From NCBI RefSeq assembly GCF_016401385.1, contig NZ_JAEACF010000001.1:558001-622000 (forward strand): DNA of 64,000 nt. Direction: 5' to 3'. The notes under the pieces are model-generated. The model searched no databases. It was given only the letters and a program-made list of their open reading frames with translations, and had not been told where the DNA came from. A program made the position numbers and the translations under genes. The stretch is from Fictibacillus halophilus. Its GTDB lineage: Bacteria > Bacillota > Bacilli > Bacillales > Fictibacillaceae. Shown here one piece after another: positions 24,939-33,450 of this stretch. Position 1 is the first letter of the stretch; every line of letters begins with the position of its first letter.

Positions 24939-25640
24939 TTATTTCTTAGGAATTTCACAGCCATCATCGTCACAGCTCATTCCATCGTCATCGTTTAGGA
25001 TGGTGATTTCGTTTTCTGCTATGATTTTATTTAATGCCTGAACAAAAACATCAGTTGGTTGTGCACCTGTAAGCGCATATTTTTTGTTGATGAGGTAAAA
25101 AGGTACGCCTGTAACTCCATATGCTTTTGCTGTTTCTTCATCAGCTCGAACCTCATCTGCCATCTCTTCGCTTGAGAGCATTTGTATTACTGATTCTCTA
25201 TCTAACCCTACTTCTACAGCAAGATCTGCTAATGTAGCATGATCCCCGATATGTTTGGATTCTGTAAAAAAGGCGTATAAAATGCGTTCTGTCATTTCCT
25301 GCATCTTACCTTCTTTTTTAGCAAACATCGTCAAACGGTGAGCGTCAAAAGTATTGGTGAGAATCATTGTATCCATGTGATACTCCAGTCCTGATTCCTT
25401 CGCCATTTGTATCACGTTTTGCGTGTTTGCTTTAGCAGCATCTATACTCATTCCATATTTTTTAGATAGTTTTTCATAGATGTTATCTTTAACGTCACGT
25501 TCCATCGTAGGATCCAGTTCAAAGCAGCGATACGTCACTTCAACGGGATGATTGATCTTTTTGATAGCGTCCTCCAGACGCTTTTTGCCAATATAGCAGA
25601 ATGGTCAAGCAAAGTCTGTCCACATTTCAATATGCAACAT
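24939..25640 (-). CDS. DsbA/FrnE-family oxidoreductase with in-frame TGA at the active-site Cys (candidate selenoprotein)
   Basis: Reading through one TGA gives 233 residues: MLHIEMWTDFA-TGA-PFCYIGKK, then KRLEDAIKK and the DsbA-like helical domain, with the cis-Pro loop TGVPFYLINKKYAL near the C-terminus and a DDDG-rich tail. In the FrnE/DsbA group the motif is CPxC, so the TGA (25605-25607) stands exactly where the first, nucleophilic Cys belongs. The start ATG 25640 has GGAGGG seven bases ahead, so the upstream part looks functional, not decayed. A 6-bp stem with a G-containing 5-nt loop follows the TGA at SECIS distance. The alternative is a nonsense mutation or sequencing error, leaving only the downstream GTG-initiated 199 residues without CPFC. 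Confidence 0.65.
25566..25582 (-). promoter_or_regulatory. Candidate bacterial SECIS stem-loop
   Basis: In the mRNA, AGCGTC-TGGAG-GACGCT forms a perfect 6-bp stem with a 5-nt loop. The loop starts 29 nt after the UGA, and its second base is G. Bacterial SECIS elements are short coding-region hairpins just downstream of the UGA with a G among the first two loop bases, so position and loop fit. Short hairpins also arise by chance. Confidence 0.5.
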
Positions 25641-25842
25641 CGTAAATCCCTCCATTTGATTCATGTCTACCATAGTATAAAAGGAAACTGTATATTTTAC
25701 ACGTGGTTTGATTCTGTGTTGACCATATTTCCTTCAAGAACCTTAACTCTGATTGAATCACTCATGATTTTTTATATTTTGGTTATATAATAGGAGTGAT
25801 ATAAATTTATTTGTACTGTGCGTTTATCAACAGGAGGAAGTC

Positions 25843-26961
25843 ATGTCTATTAAGAAACGTCTTATTGCTTCAAATGTTGCTATGATCGTTATTCCTATCG
25901 TATTATTTCTATTGCTTGAACTTATAATCGCAACCCTAATTTTTTCGGGGATAAATGGTACACCTGTTAAAAAGGACTCCCAATGGTTTATGACCCTAAG
26001 ATTCATGGGACTTCTTTTCATTCTGATTGTTACGAACGGAATTCTTACCTATATGGTTTCAAAAACAATACTAAAGCCGATTCGTATTCTTACAAAAGCT
26101 GCAGAAGAAATAAGTAATGGGAATTTAAATCATGAGATTGTATCCGTGAATAAAGATGAGTTGGGAAAACTATCTGAAACGTTTGAGAGCATGAGGAGTC
26201 AGTTGAAAAAAGCAAAAGAGGAAAGTGAGCTGTACGAGAACAATCGAAAAGAATTTGTCGCGAGCATCTCACATGACTTGAAAACGCCGCTCACATCCAT
26301 TAAAGGTTATATCAATGGGGTATTAGATGGTATTGCGGATAACCCAGAGATGAAACAAATGTATTTACAGACCGCTTATCAAAAAGCCGATGATATGGAT
26401 CATCTGATCAATGAGCTTTTTCTGTATTCAAAGTTAGATTTGAAACAACTTCCATTCCAGTTTGAACTCATTCAATTGGAAAACTATTTTGCAGATTATC
26501 TGGAGGAACTTAAATACGACCCCTCCTTTAAAGAAGTAGAGTTCTCGTTTCAATCAGAGCCGAGGGACCACTATTTTGTCATGGCTGATCGCTTAAGTTT
26601 AGGTCGGATCATCGATAATATTTTACAAAACAGCTTGAAGTATAGTGACAAAACAGAGAAAAAGATTTCAATTTCTCTTCAGTCTAAAACAGATGCTGTC
26701 ATTGTGAAATTTGAGGATAATGGAAAAGGGATAGCGAAAGAATCATTACCTCGAATTTTTGAAAGCTTTTACCGCATAGATTCATCTCGGAACAAAGCAA
26801 CGGGTGGAAGTGGTTTAGGGCTGGCGATTGTGAAGAAAATCGTTGAGGGACATGGTGGAGAGATTTGGGCTGAAAGTGAAGAAGGAAAAGGTACTTCTAT
26901 CTATATTACCTTAAAAAAGCGAAAAGTAGGGGAAGGAAATGCCGAACGTATTAATCATTGA
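25843..26961 (+). CDS. Membrane sensor histidine kinase
   Basis: 372 residues: two membrane helices (about 10-35 and 50-72) with a very short extracytoplasmic loop, a HAMP domain (SKTILKPIRILTKAAEEIS), a HisKA site SISHDLKTPLTSIKG with His144, and an ATPase domain with NILQNSLKYSD, DNGKGI, IDSSRNKATGGSGLGLAIVK and GGEIWAESEEGKGT. The tiny outer loop suggests it senses within the membrane or through a partner, as in Bacillus intramembrane-sensing kinases. GGAGG precedes ATG 25843. The response regulator gene overlaps its end by 23 bp. Confidence 0.92.
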   Translation: MSIKKRLIASNVAMIVIPIVLFLLLELIIATLIFSGINGTPVKKDSQWFMTLRFMGLLFILIVTNGILTYMVSKTILKPIRILTKAAEEISNGNLNHEIVSVNKDELGKLSETFESMRSQLKKAKEESELYENNRKEFVASISHDLKTPLTSIKGYINGVLDGIADNPEMKQMYLQTAYQKADDMDHLINELFLYSKLDLKQLPFQFELIQLENYFADYLEELKYDPSFKEVEFSFQSEPRDHYFVMADRLSLGRIIDNILQNSLKYSDKTEKKISISLQSKTDAVIVKFEDNGKGIAKESLPRIFESFYRIDSSRNKATGGSGLGLAIVKKIVEGHGGEIWAESEEGKGTSIYITLKKRKVGEGNAERINH

Positions 26962-27631
26962 AGACGAACTGAGCATCGCGAAGCTTGAGCAGGATTACCT
27001 GAAATTCAACGGAATTGATAGCGACATTGCTGAAACAGGTGATGAAGGATTACGAATGGCTCTTAAGGGCTCTTATGATCTAATCTTGCTTGATCTGATG
27101 CTACCAGGTGTTGATGGGTTCGAGCTTTGCAGCCAGTTACGTGAAAAGTTGGAGATTCCGATCTTAATGGTAACCGCAAGAAAAGCCGATATTGATAAAA
27201 TGCGTGGCTTTGACCGTGGAGCAGATGATTATATCGTAAAGCCCTTTAACACCAATGAATTAGTTGCGAGGGTGAAGGCTCACATCTCCCGTTACAAGCG
27301 CCTTACCAAACTTGAAGCGAAACCGGACGTCATTCTCATAAAAGGTCTGGAAATCCATTTAAATTCCCGACAGGTTTTTGTGGAGGGGATTGAAAAGAAA
27401 TTAGCCGTGAAAGAATTCGAACTGCTGAAATTTTTAGCGATGAATCCAAATATCGTCTTTCGTAAAGAGCACTTATTTGACCAAATATGGGGACTGGAAT
27501 CGATGGGAGATACGTCGACTGTAACGGTTCACATAAGAAAGATAAGAGAAAAAATCGAAGAAAATCCAGCTAAGCCAGAATATATCGAGACGGTTTGGGG
27601 AGTCGGATACCGATTTAAAAATAGCATGTAG
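26939..27631 (+). CDS. OmpR/PhoB-type response regulator
   Basis: 230 residues: a receiver domain with the acidic pair near residues 8-9, phosphoacceptor Asp52 in LILLDLMLPGVDG, and the conserved VTARK and KPF (IVKPFNTNEL), then a winged helix DNA-binding domain ending VWGVGYRFK. GGGGAAGG lies ahead of ATG 26939. It overlaps the kinase gene and so forms a two-component operon. A likely target is the membrane protein gene starting 148 bp downstream after a terminator, but no operator can be named. Confidence 0.93.
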   Translation: MPNVLIIEDELSIAKLEQDYLKFNGIDSDIAETGDEGLRMALKGSYDLILLDLMLPGVDGFELCSQLREKLEIPILMVTARKADIDKMRGFDRGADDYIVKPFNTNELVARVKAHISRYKRLTKLEAKPDVILIKGLEIHLNSRQVFVEGIEKKLAVKEFELLKFLAMNPNIVFRKEHLFDQIWGLESMGDTSTVTVHIRKIREKIEENPAKPEYIETVWGVGYRFKNSM

Positions 27632-27664
27632 AAATGAAGGTATTGACGAACCTTCATTTTTTTT
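27632..27664 (+). terminator. Intrinsic terminator of the two-component operon
   Basis: AAATGAAGGT and ACCTTCATTT pair perfectly and are followed by eight T residues. Confidence 0.88.
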
Positions 27665-27779
27665 GCGTGATTTAATAAATTCTTAAGAATTAGCTAAGGA
27701 ACCCTTTATTTTTCCTCAGTATGATAACTCCAGTAAGAAGGTTGAACACAGAAATTATTCAAAAAAGGGGTTATCATTC

Positions 27780-28286
27780 ATGAAGAAAAACATCACGTTT
27801 GTATCCATATTATCGCATCTTTGGGTGCAGTGGATCATGTTAGGAAGTATGCTCGTAAATACGTTCTTGTTATACCCTAATATCTTTAATGATGTACCAA
27901 AATCACTAGAAACCGCTATGGAATTTATGGAAGTAGCCAGCCCGCACACGTATTTCCCTCCAATCGGTATGGCAAGTATTATAACGGGAATCTTAGCATT
28001 AATTTTGGGATGGAAAGTGAAGTCTGCTCGAGTATGGATTTTTTGGAGCATGCTGATGATTGTGATTGAAGGTGCGATTTCGATTGTTTTTGAATGGCCA
28101 CGTAACGAAATTATGTTTCTTGAAGGAACAGACGTTCATTCAATAGCTTTCCTAAAAGAAACGGCTAAAGAGTTTGTCCTGATCCACAGCATTCGAGTTG
28201 GGACGAATATTGTTGGGTCTATATTAATATTTATTGGTTTTATAAAGTATTATAAGAATTGTTTAATACAGGAGAATAACAATTAA
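27780..28286 (+). CDS. Four-helix membrane protein of unknown function
   Basis: 168 residues with hydrophobic segments at about 8-30, 62-78, 85-105 and 138-158. A conserved-looking polar stretch (ETAMEFMEVASPHTYFPP) lies in the first loop, and FLEGTDVHSIAFLKETAKEF in the last loop. The layout recalls DUF1772-like membrane proteins, but I am not sure. AAAGGGG lies ahead of ATG 27780. It follows the two-component operon and is a candidate target of it. Confidence 0.6.
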   Translation: MKKNITFVSILSHLWVQWIMLGSMLVNTFLLYPNIFNDVPKSLETAMEFMEVASPHTYFPPIGMASIITGILALILGWKVKSARVWIFWSMLMIVIEGAISIVFEWPRNEIMFLEGTDVHSIAFLKETAKEFVLIHSIRVGTNIVGSILIFIGFIKYYKNCLIQENNN

Positions 28287-28290
28287 AAAT

Positions 28291-28321
28291 AGAGCTCGGT
28301 TCTTTATAGACCGAGCTCTTC
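28291..28321 (+). terminator. Terminator-like hairpin
   Basis: AGAGCTCGGT and ACCGAGCTCT form a 10-bp perfect stem; only a short T tail follows, so it may be a weak terminator. Confidence 0.65.
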
Positions 28322-28377
28322 AATAAAAGAATAAGTAGGGGAGTTTAATACTGATCCCTTGAGCTAAATAGGAAATG

Positions 28378-29361
28378 CTATATAAGGTCAGCCGGGTAAA
28401 CCAAACCAACCTGTCTTCTAGCCTCATCCATAATTTTCATTACAGCGAGTGAGTTTGCATGTGAGTTTACTTTAGATTCAAGTTCACCACGTTCAATCAA
28501 CTCGATAAATTCTTTTGCTTCGTAATACATCTTCGGTTTATCTTGCTTAACTGTGATATTCTCCGTACGACCATCACGATAACGAATTTCAATCTTGGTC
28601 ATGTCCTGAATGTGATCAATAAGGATACTTCCATTTTCACCTTGAATCTCAGATGGTACATAAGAATTAGTGATCTTTGAATACATGACTACTGCTTCTT
28701 TGTCACCGTAGTTTAAAAGGATGCTGCCTTCTCCATCGACGCCAGACTCAAGTAAATAGGCGTTTGCTTTAATATCTTCAGGTTCTCCGAAAAGAACGAC
28801 CATCGGGTACAAACAGTAGATGCCTATATCCATCATTGAGCCGTTAGAAAATTCTGGTTTGAATGCGTTTAGTATCGTGCCTTCCTTATATTTATCGTAG
28901 CGGGAGGAATACTGACAGGAGTTCGCAAAATATCGACGGACCGTACCGATTTTATGTAGGTTCTCTTGAATGCTTTTAAAGTTCGGTGTCACAGTTGAAC
29001 GCATAGCTTCCATAAGCAACACGTTGTTTTCTTTTGCGACAGCAATCATTCTTTCAACTTCCCGTGCATTGGATGCCATAGGTTTTTCACAGATAACATG
29101 CTTGCCATGGTTCATGAGTGTGATAGCATACTCTGCATGGAAAGAGTTTGGGCTCGCAATATAAACTGCATCAATCACATCACTTGTGCCCATCTTTTCT
29201 AAATCTGTAAACGTATGTTCAGCACCATTTTTTTCGGCAAATTCTTTCGCTGTTTCTTCTGTACGCGAATAGACTGCACTCAATGAAAAACCATTAACCT
29301 CTTTAGCAGCAGCAATAAAGCTTTCTGTAATCCAATTCGTTCCAATAACTCCAAATTTCAA
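28378..29361 (-). CDS. Gfo/Idh/MocA family NAD(P)-dependent oxidoreductase
   Basis: 327 residues: an N-terminal Rossmann domain starting MKFGVIGTNWITESF, then AVYIASPNSFHAEYAI and the hallmark GKHVICEKPMASNA with the E-K-P motif; the second domain has the GSMMDIGIYCLYP segment, where Asp-x-x-x-Tyr/His usually acts in catalysis. These enzymes oxidise or reduce sugars and related compounds; the substrate is unknown. Translation starts at TTG 29361 with AAAGGATG ahead. No sugar operon is adjacent. Confidence 0.9.
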   Translation of the reverse strand: MKFGVIGTNWITESFIAAAKEVNGFSLSAVYSRTEETAKEFAEKNGAEHTFTDLEKMGTSDVIDAVYIASPNSFHAEYAITLMNHGKHVICEKPMASNAREVERMIAVAKENNVLLMEAMRSTVTPNFKSIQENLHKIGTVRRYFANSCQYSSRYDKYKEGTILNAFKPEFSNGSMMDIGIYCLYPMVVLFGEPEDIKANAYLLESGVDGEGSILLNYGDKEAVVMYSKITNSYVPSEIQGENGSILIDHIQDMTKIEIRYRDGRTENITVKQDKPKMYYEAKEFIELIERGELESKVNSHANSLAVMKIMDEARRQVGLVYPADLI

Positions 29362-29542
29362 GATTATTCATCCTTTCGCAATCAATAAGCAGTATCTGTT
29401 GCTTTTCATAGTATGTATTCTACTCCTATAGTCATGATTTAGACAAATAATGAGGACTGTCGCACTATTTTTGTAGAAAAAGGTTTCTTACTATAACATC
29501 GGGGGTAAATAGAAGTTAAAACCTGGTAAGGAGGGATGAGTT

Positions 29543-29686
29543 ATGCTTACTATGACCAATCATAACCAGCAAACAATAAAGCCTTTGGATTTGCCAGTAT
29601 CACGATACGTGCTTAAAGAACAGTCAGTATCCGAACAAGAAAAGCGCAAGCCAGAATTTGAACTAACGCCTTTGAATCCGAAATAA
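29543..29686 (+). CDS. 47-residue hydrophilic small protein
   Basis: The ORF begins MLTMTNHNQQTIKPLDLPVS and ends PEFELTPLNPK, with an excellent AAGGAGGG site eight bases ahead of ATG 29543 and a strong terminator after it. It is rich in Gln, Lys, Pro and Glu with no hydrophobic core, so it is probably unstructured. No family known to me. The complete SD-ORF-terminator unit makes it a real gene with good odds. Confidence 0.7.
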   Translation: MLTMTNHNQQTIKPLDLPVSRYVLKEQSVSEQEKRKPEFELTPLNPK

Positions 29687-29704
29687 AAGACGCTATATAT
29701 GAAG

Positions 29705-29737
29705 AAAGCGAAGACCTTAGGGGATCTTCGCTTTTTT
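29705..29737 (+). terminator. Intrinsic terminator after the 47-residue ORF
   Basis: AAAGCGAAGACC pairs with GGATCTTCGCTTT (one bulge), followed by a T run. Confidence 0.85.
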
Positions 29738-29755
29738 TGTGTAGTTTTTTGGGAA

Positions 29756-30442
29756 TCACCCTAAAACTGATAAAGAGATTCCGATTCCGTTCACAACTCC
29801 ATGAATTATAATCGCTGGAATAATGGAACCTGTCTTTTCATATACCCAGCAAAAGACTAGACCTGATGCAAAGTTTACCGGCAACGTGTTATATGTTGGT
29901 ATGTGCACAATCATGAAAATGAACGAACTTAATATCATGGCTTTTCTGACACCCCATCGTCTGAACCAAGTATATAAAAATCCACGATAAAAGATCTCCT
30001 CATAAATAGGGGAAACAACTGCAGCCGATACAAAACCGATCATAAACGTAAAAGGTGTAAGATCAGTCTTTAAACTCTCTGTCTTGTCATTACTTGTTCC
30101 TATCGAGAGGACATCCATCACGACAATAATTACGAGACTAATTAAAATTAATAGTATTGTCCATAGAACCATTGTACGCCACATGTTTTTTGTGAGGGGG
30201 GCAATACCGACTGCTCGCCATCCTAACTTATTTGGTTTTAACGCGATCCAATAAACACCTAAAGTAAATACGATCGCCATGCAGAAACCAGTTAAAGTTC
30301 CCGCGTACAAGGTGCTATCCAGCCATTGTAGCAACTGATCATAAAGTACATTCTCCAATAGAATGGGTACGCCAACTAAACAAAGACTCAACAATAATAT
30401 AAGTTCACGTCCATTCCATTTTCTCTCTGTAGTAACTTTCAT
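29756..30442 (-). CDS. CPBP family intramembrane glutamic endopeptidase
   Basis: About 228 residues with seven or eight hydrophobic helices and the CPBP (Abi/Rce1-like) motifs: YEEIFYRGFLY (E-E-x-x-x-R), FIFMIVHIP (F-x-x-x-H) and IIHGVVNG (H-x-x-x-N). Members cleave substrates inside the membrane or act in bacteriocin self-immunity and CAAX-like processing. The start is ATG 30442 with AGGAGGA eight bases ahead; the frame is open much further up, across the promoter and MerR start. The promoter has a 19-bp spacer with a dyad, so the divergent MerR protein probably activates it. Confidence 0.85.
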   Translation of the reverse strand: MKVTTERKWNGRELILLLSLCLVGVPILLENVLYDQLLQWLDSTLYAGTLTGFCMAIVFTLGVYWIALKPNKLGWRAVGIAPLTKNMWRTMVLWTILLILISLVIIVVMDVLSIGTSNDKTESLKTDLTPFTFMIGFVSAAVVSPIYEEIFYRGFLYTWFRRWGVRKAMILSSFIFMIVHIPTYNTLPVNFASGLVFCWVYEKTGSIIPAIIIHGVVNGIGISLSVLG

Positions 30443-30480
30443 CGTATTGTTCCTCCTGATTAACTTGTTATAATATGTTA

Positions 30481-30511
30481 ATTGTAAGTGGTGACGTAAC
30501 GTAACCTGCAA
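30481..30511 (-). promoter_or_regulatory. MerR-type promoter with 19-bp spacer and operator
   Basis: On the minus strand TTGCAG (30506-30511) and TACAAT (30481-30486) are 19 bases apart, the over-long spacing that MerR activators correct. The spacer holds the dyad GGTTACGT-T-ACGTCACC (30490-30506, one mismatch). Its position between a MerR gene and the CPBP gene makes this a convincing regulatory site. Confidence 0.7.
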
Positions 30512-30534
30512 GAGAAAAAGGAGAATTAATAAAT

Positions 30535-31284
30535 ATGAGTTTATTTTCAACAGGAGAGGTTTCGAAACAATATGGCGTTTCGGTAAGAACACTGCGATAT
30601 TACGACCAAATTGGATTGCTTTTACCGAGTATTAAGAGTGATAGTGGTACAAGAATGTATACGAAAGAAGATCTACATAAATTAGAGAAGATTACTCTTT
30701 TGAAATCCTTATCCTTACCCTTAACAGAAATTAAAAAAATAATAGGAGAAGTGACAATAAAAGATATACTTATCGTACAAAAGAAAGATGTTCAAGTTCA
30801 GCTAGATCAATATCATTCTGCGGTTGAAAAAATAAACACACTCTTACATATTTTAGAGCTTGAGGGAGAGTTGGATTGGAAGCTTATCCTTTCTCTCGTT
30901 CAAGCAAATGAAGATACTAAGATTTCTGAAAAGGATCAAGCCTGGGAGAAGTTCTTTTCTGAAAACGAGAGACAGACGCTTCAAACCTCTTTACCAAAGC
31001 TTGAGGATGTAAGTACTGCGAAATGGGTGAACCTTATAAAAAGAATAGAGATCTGTTTGAAAAATAAAAATGAACCAACGTCAGAAGAAGGTCTTTTAAT
31101 TGCTTCAGATGTATTACTCTTGTCTCATGAAATGTTTCAAGGAGACACCGAATTAGAGGAAAAATTTTGGAACGCTCGAAAATCTGAAACTTCCTCACGC
31201 TCATTGAATTTATATCCTATTAGCAACGAAGTCTTGGAATTCTTGGAGAGATCGATTTCAAGTTATCAAACTATTAATCCGTGA
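30535..31284 (+). CDS. MerR family transcriptional regulator with C-terminal sensor domain
   Basis: 249 residues. The N-terminal MerR DNA-binding domain is clear: FSTGEVSKQYGVSVRTLRYY, DQIGLLLPS, then RMYTKEDLHKLEKI. A long dimerisation helix follows (about residues 75-110), and a C-terminal helical domain of about 130 residues that may bind a ligand, in the manner of TipA-like regulators; no Cys cluster for metals is present. AAAGGAG precedes ATG 30535. It is divergent from the CPBP protease gene across a MerR-type promoter, its probable target. Confidence 0.88.
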   Translation: MSLFSTGEVSKQYGVSVRTLRYYDQIGLLLPSIKSDSGTRMYTKEDLHKLEKITLLKSLSLPLTEIKKIIGEVTIKDILIVQKKDVQVQLDQYHSAVEKINTLLHILELEGELDWKLILSLVQANEDTKISEKDQAWEKFFSENERQTLQTSLPKLEDVSTAKWVNLIKRIEICLKNKNEPTSEEGLLIASDVLLLSHEMFQGDTELEEKFWNARKSETSSRSLNLYPISNEVLEFLERSISSYQTINP

Positions 31285-31318
31285 CCAAAGTTTTATAAAA
31301 ATGTAAAACTTTGGTTTA
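31284..31318 (+). terminator. Hairpin terminator after the MerR gene
   Basis: ACCAAAGTTTTA and TAAAACTTTGGT form a 12-bp perfect stem followed by a short T-containing tail. Confidence 0.75.
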
Positions 31319-31382
31319 GCACCTTATAAGATTGGGGTATCAAGAAATAGACTCCAAAATTATCCATGAGGTGAAAGAAAAT

Positions 31383-31868
31383 ATGAAAAAGTTATTGGTA
31401 ATGGTAGTAGCTTTAAGTGTAATGGTTTTAGGCGGTTGTAACATGCTGATTGAAGATGATTTTAATGCGTATTTGGATGATCGCAATAAACTTATAAAAA
31501 AAGATATGGAATTATCTAAACAAGTGGAAACTGACTTTGAAAAAATGTTACAAGACCCTACTGCGAAAGAAGAACTAGAGACCACAATTGCTGATTATGA
31601 GGCATTGGCAAAAGAAGCTGAAGGAATAAGCTTGAATGAATTAGACGATTTAAAGAAATCACAAGATCTTTTTGTGAAAAATATAAAGACTAGAGCAGAA
31701 GCAATGAAATTAAGTTTAACTGCAATAGAAAAACAAGATGTAGAATTAGATGAAAAGTCGTATACAATGCTTGAGGAAGCAGAGAAAATGAGCGAAAAAA
31801 GTCAGAATGAATTAGAGAAGTTTGCGGAAGACAACAACTTTACATTAGAAGAAACAGATTTAAAATAA
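31383..31868 (+). CDS. Coiled-coil lipoprotein of unknown function
   Basis: About 161 residues. The signal MKKLLVMVVALSVMVLGGC ends in a lipobox LGGC, so the mature protein is lipid-anchored outside the membrane. The rest is almost all charged helix with heptad-like spacing (KQVETDFEKML, DDLKKSQDLFVKNIK, EEAEKMSEKSQNELEKF). The layout recalls YkyA-type wall-associated lipoproteins, but it is shorter. The start ATG 31383 has GAGGTGAAAG ahead; upstream in-frame codons have no ribosome site. Confidence 0.75.
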   Translation: MKKLLVMVVALSVMVLGGCNMLIEDDFNAYLDDRNKLIKKDMELSKQVETDFEKMLQDPTAKEELETTIADYEALAKEAEGISLNELDDLKKSQDLFVKNIKTRAEAMKLSLTAIEKQDVELDEKSYTMLEEAEKMSEKSQNELEKFAEDNNFTLEETDLK

Positions 31869-31879
31869 TTGGGTTTGAG

Positions 31880-31906
31880 GAGCTGAACATACTCAGCTCT
31901 TTTTTA
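31880..31906 (+). terminator. Intrinsic terminator after the lipoprotein gene
   Basis: GAGCTGA and TCAGCTC pair and are followed by a T run. Confidence 0.8.
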
Positions 31907-32015
31907 ATTCTGTAATAAATTTTGGGGAATAAAAAGGGTATTACAGGTAGACTAGAGAATGTGTAGGGTGGTCTTGATGGATTGTAAGGTAAGGTTAAGT
32001 TAAGGGGCTGTACTG

Positions 32016-32864
32016 ATGAACGTTCATATAATGTTTGGAGAATCTTCGGCTGGCGCGATGAAATGGTTGCTAAGTAAGGAAAAACGCCAGGAACATGTAA
32101 TTGAATTTCCTGATTCTTTTGCGATAGGACCTATTCATGAACTGGAAACTGAAAAGGGATCAGTTGGCCGGATTCAATGGTTCAAAGACAATTTGGCAAT
32201 TGGTGATATGGCAGAATATTATTCGAACGATTATGAATCTAGTTTTAGGCAAGCGCTTCAGGAAATTGGTGATATTCCTAAAGACGTGCCAATTACAATC
32301 TGGACAGCTGACAATGCGCCTGAACAAACGGGTTTGAGATTTGTGATGAAGTTACTCGAAGATCGAGAAAACAAGATCTTTGTGGTTAATACCAATGAAT
32401 GTTTTAACAGATATTGCAAACCTCCTGATGTCTTCTATACTTCACTACACACGAATGAAGTTTCTCCCGATCATCTCAAGATCATTTTAGAGAAAACGGA
32501 TAGTTACGATCTTATCTCACTGGAAGGTAAGAAAAAATTTGTTGAAGAATGGAAGACTTTGAGTGCATCAGAAGAAGTCTTAAGACTTTGGGAAGACAAG
32601 TCAATAAAAAGCGTAAGTGTTGATCATTTAGATGCGTTCATCATTCATTCCGCAAGACGTTTGGAGTGGAAGTATGGAGAAGACTATAAGGATTGCTCAC
32701 GTCTCGTCGGTGATATAATCTGCCATTTTGAACAATATGTGGCTGATGCGTTTATCTTTAACCGAATTCATTATTTGATCGAGCAAGGAATTTTTGAATA
32801 TGAAGGAACACTAGGCAAGATGAGAAAACTAACAGTGAAGCTTGCCAAAAAGGATCTTACATAA
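32016..32864 (+). CDS. DUF1835 domain-containing protein
   Basis: 282 residues. The N-terminal MNVHIMFGESSAGAMKW and FPDSFAIGPIHELETEKG match the DUF1835 pattern (a strand-loop with H/F-G-x-S-A-x-G and a D-x-x-x-x-G-P segment); the C-terminal half resembles the linked DUF3658. The function is unknown; the family is widespread in Bacilli. AAGGGG precedes ATG 32016. It is followed 19 bp later by an acetyltransferase gene and then a lipoprotein gene with overlapping start and stop, so the three form an operon. Confidence 0.8.
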   Translation: MNVHIMFGESSAGAMKWLLSKEKRQEHVIEFPDSFAIGPIHELETEKGSVGRIQWFKDNLAIGDMAEYYSNDYESSFRQALQEIGDIPKDVPITIWTADNAPEQTGLRFVMKLLEDRENKIFVVNTNECFNRYCKPPDVFYTSLHTNEVSPDHLKIILEKTDSYDLISLEGKKKFVEEWKTLSASEEVLRLWEDKSIKSVSVDHLDAFIIHSARRLEWKYGEDYKDCSRLVGDIICHFEQYVADAFIFNRIHYLIEQGIFEYEGTLGKMRKLTVKLAKKDLT

Positions 32865-32883
32865 GAAACGGAGAGAATAGTTG

Positions 32884-33450
32884 ATGAATCAAAGTGTGGA
32901 AACGCATGTGAAATTAACAGGTGACAATATTTTTATAAGGTTATTGACCGTTGAGGATGCAGAGGATATGGTGAATCTTCAATTGGAGAACCGTGAGTTC
33001 TTTAGTCAGTTTGCTATGGAACGCAGCGATGATTTTTACTCCCTTGAAAATCAGCAAAAACGAATTCAAATGTTAGTAGAGAATGCAAAACAAGATCTAG
33101 ATTACTATTTTGGTATTTTTACAAAAGACGAAGAGATACTTATTGGGACGGTTAATTTATTCGCGGTCATGCGTGGATCTATTCAAAGCGCATTCGTCGG
33201 CTATTTTTTAGATGAAAAGCATAATGGAAAAGGGTATACGACAGAAGCTGTACGTTTAATTGTAAAATACGCATTTGAAGAGATAAACCTCCATAGAGTG
33301 GAAGCTGGTGTAATGCCACACAATATTGCTTCTATTCGAGTGTTAGAAAAAGCTGGTTTTGAGAGAGAAGGACTAGCACGTAAAAATGTAAAGATAAATG
33401 GAAAGTGGGAAGATCATCAACAGATGGCTATCATCAATCCTGCTGATTGA
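32884..33450 (+). CDS. GNAT acetyltransferase, RimJ/RimL type
   Basis: About 188 residues: NIFIRLLTVEDAEDMVNLQ at the start, GYFLDEKHNGKGYTTEAVRL with the acetyl-CoA loop, and the family hallmark HNIASIRVLEKAGFEREGLARK (the first 20 positions). It resembles B. subtilis YjcK/YdaF-like ribosomal-protein acetyltransferases. The start is ATG 32884 with GGAGAG ahead (the TTG one codon upstream is less likely). Its TGA overlaps the ATG of the next gene. Confidence 0.88.
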   Translation: MNQSVETHVKLTGDNIFIRLLTVEDAEDMVNLQLENREFFSQFAMERSDDFYSLENQQKRIQMLVENAKQDLDYYFGIFTKDEEILIGTVNLFAVMRGSIQSAFVGYFLDEKHNGKGYTTEAVRLIVKYAFEEINLHRVEAGVMPHNIASIRVLEKAGFEREGLARKNVKINGKWEDHQQMAIINPAD

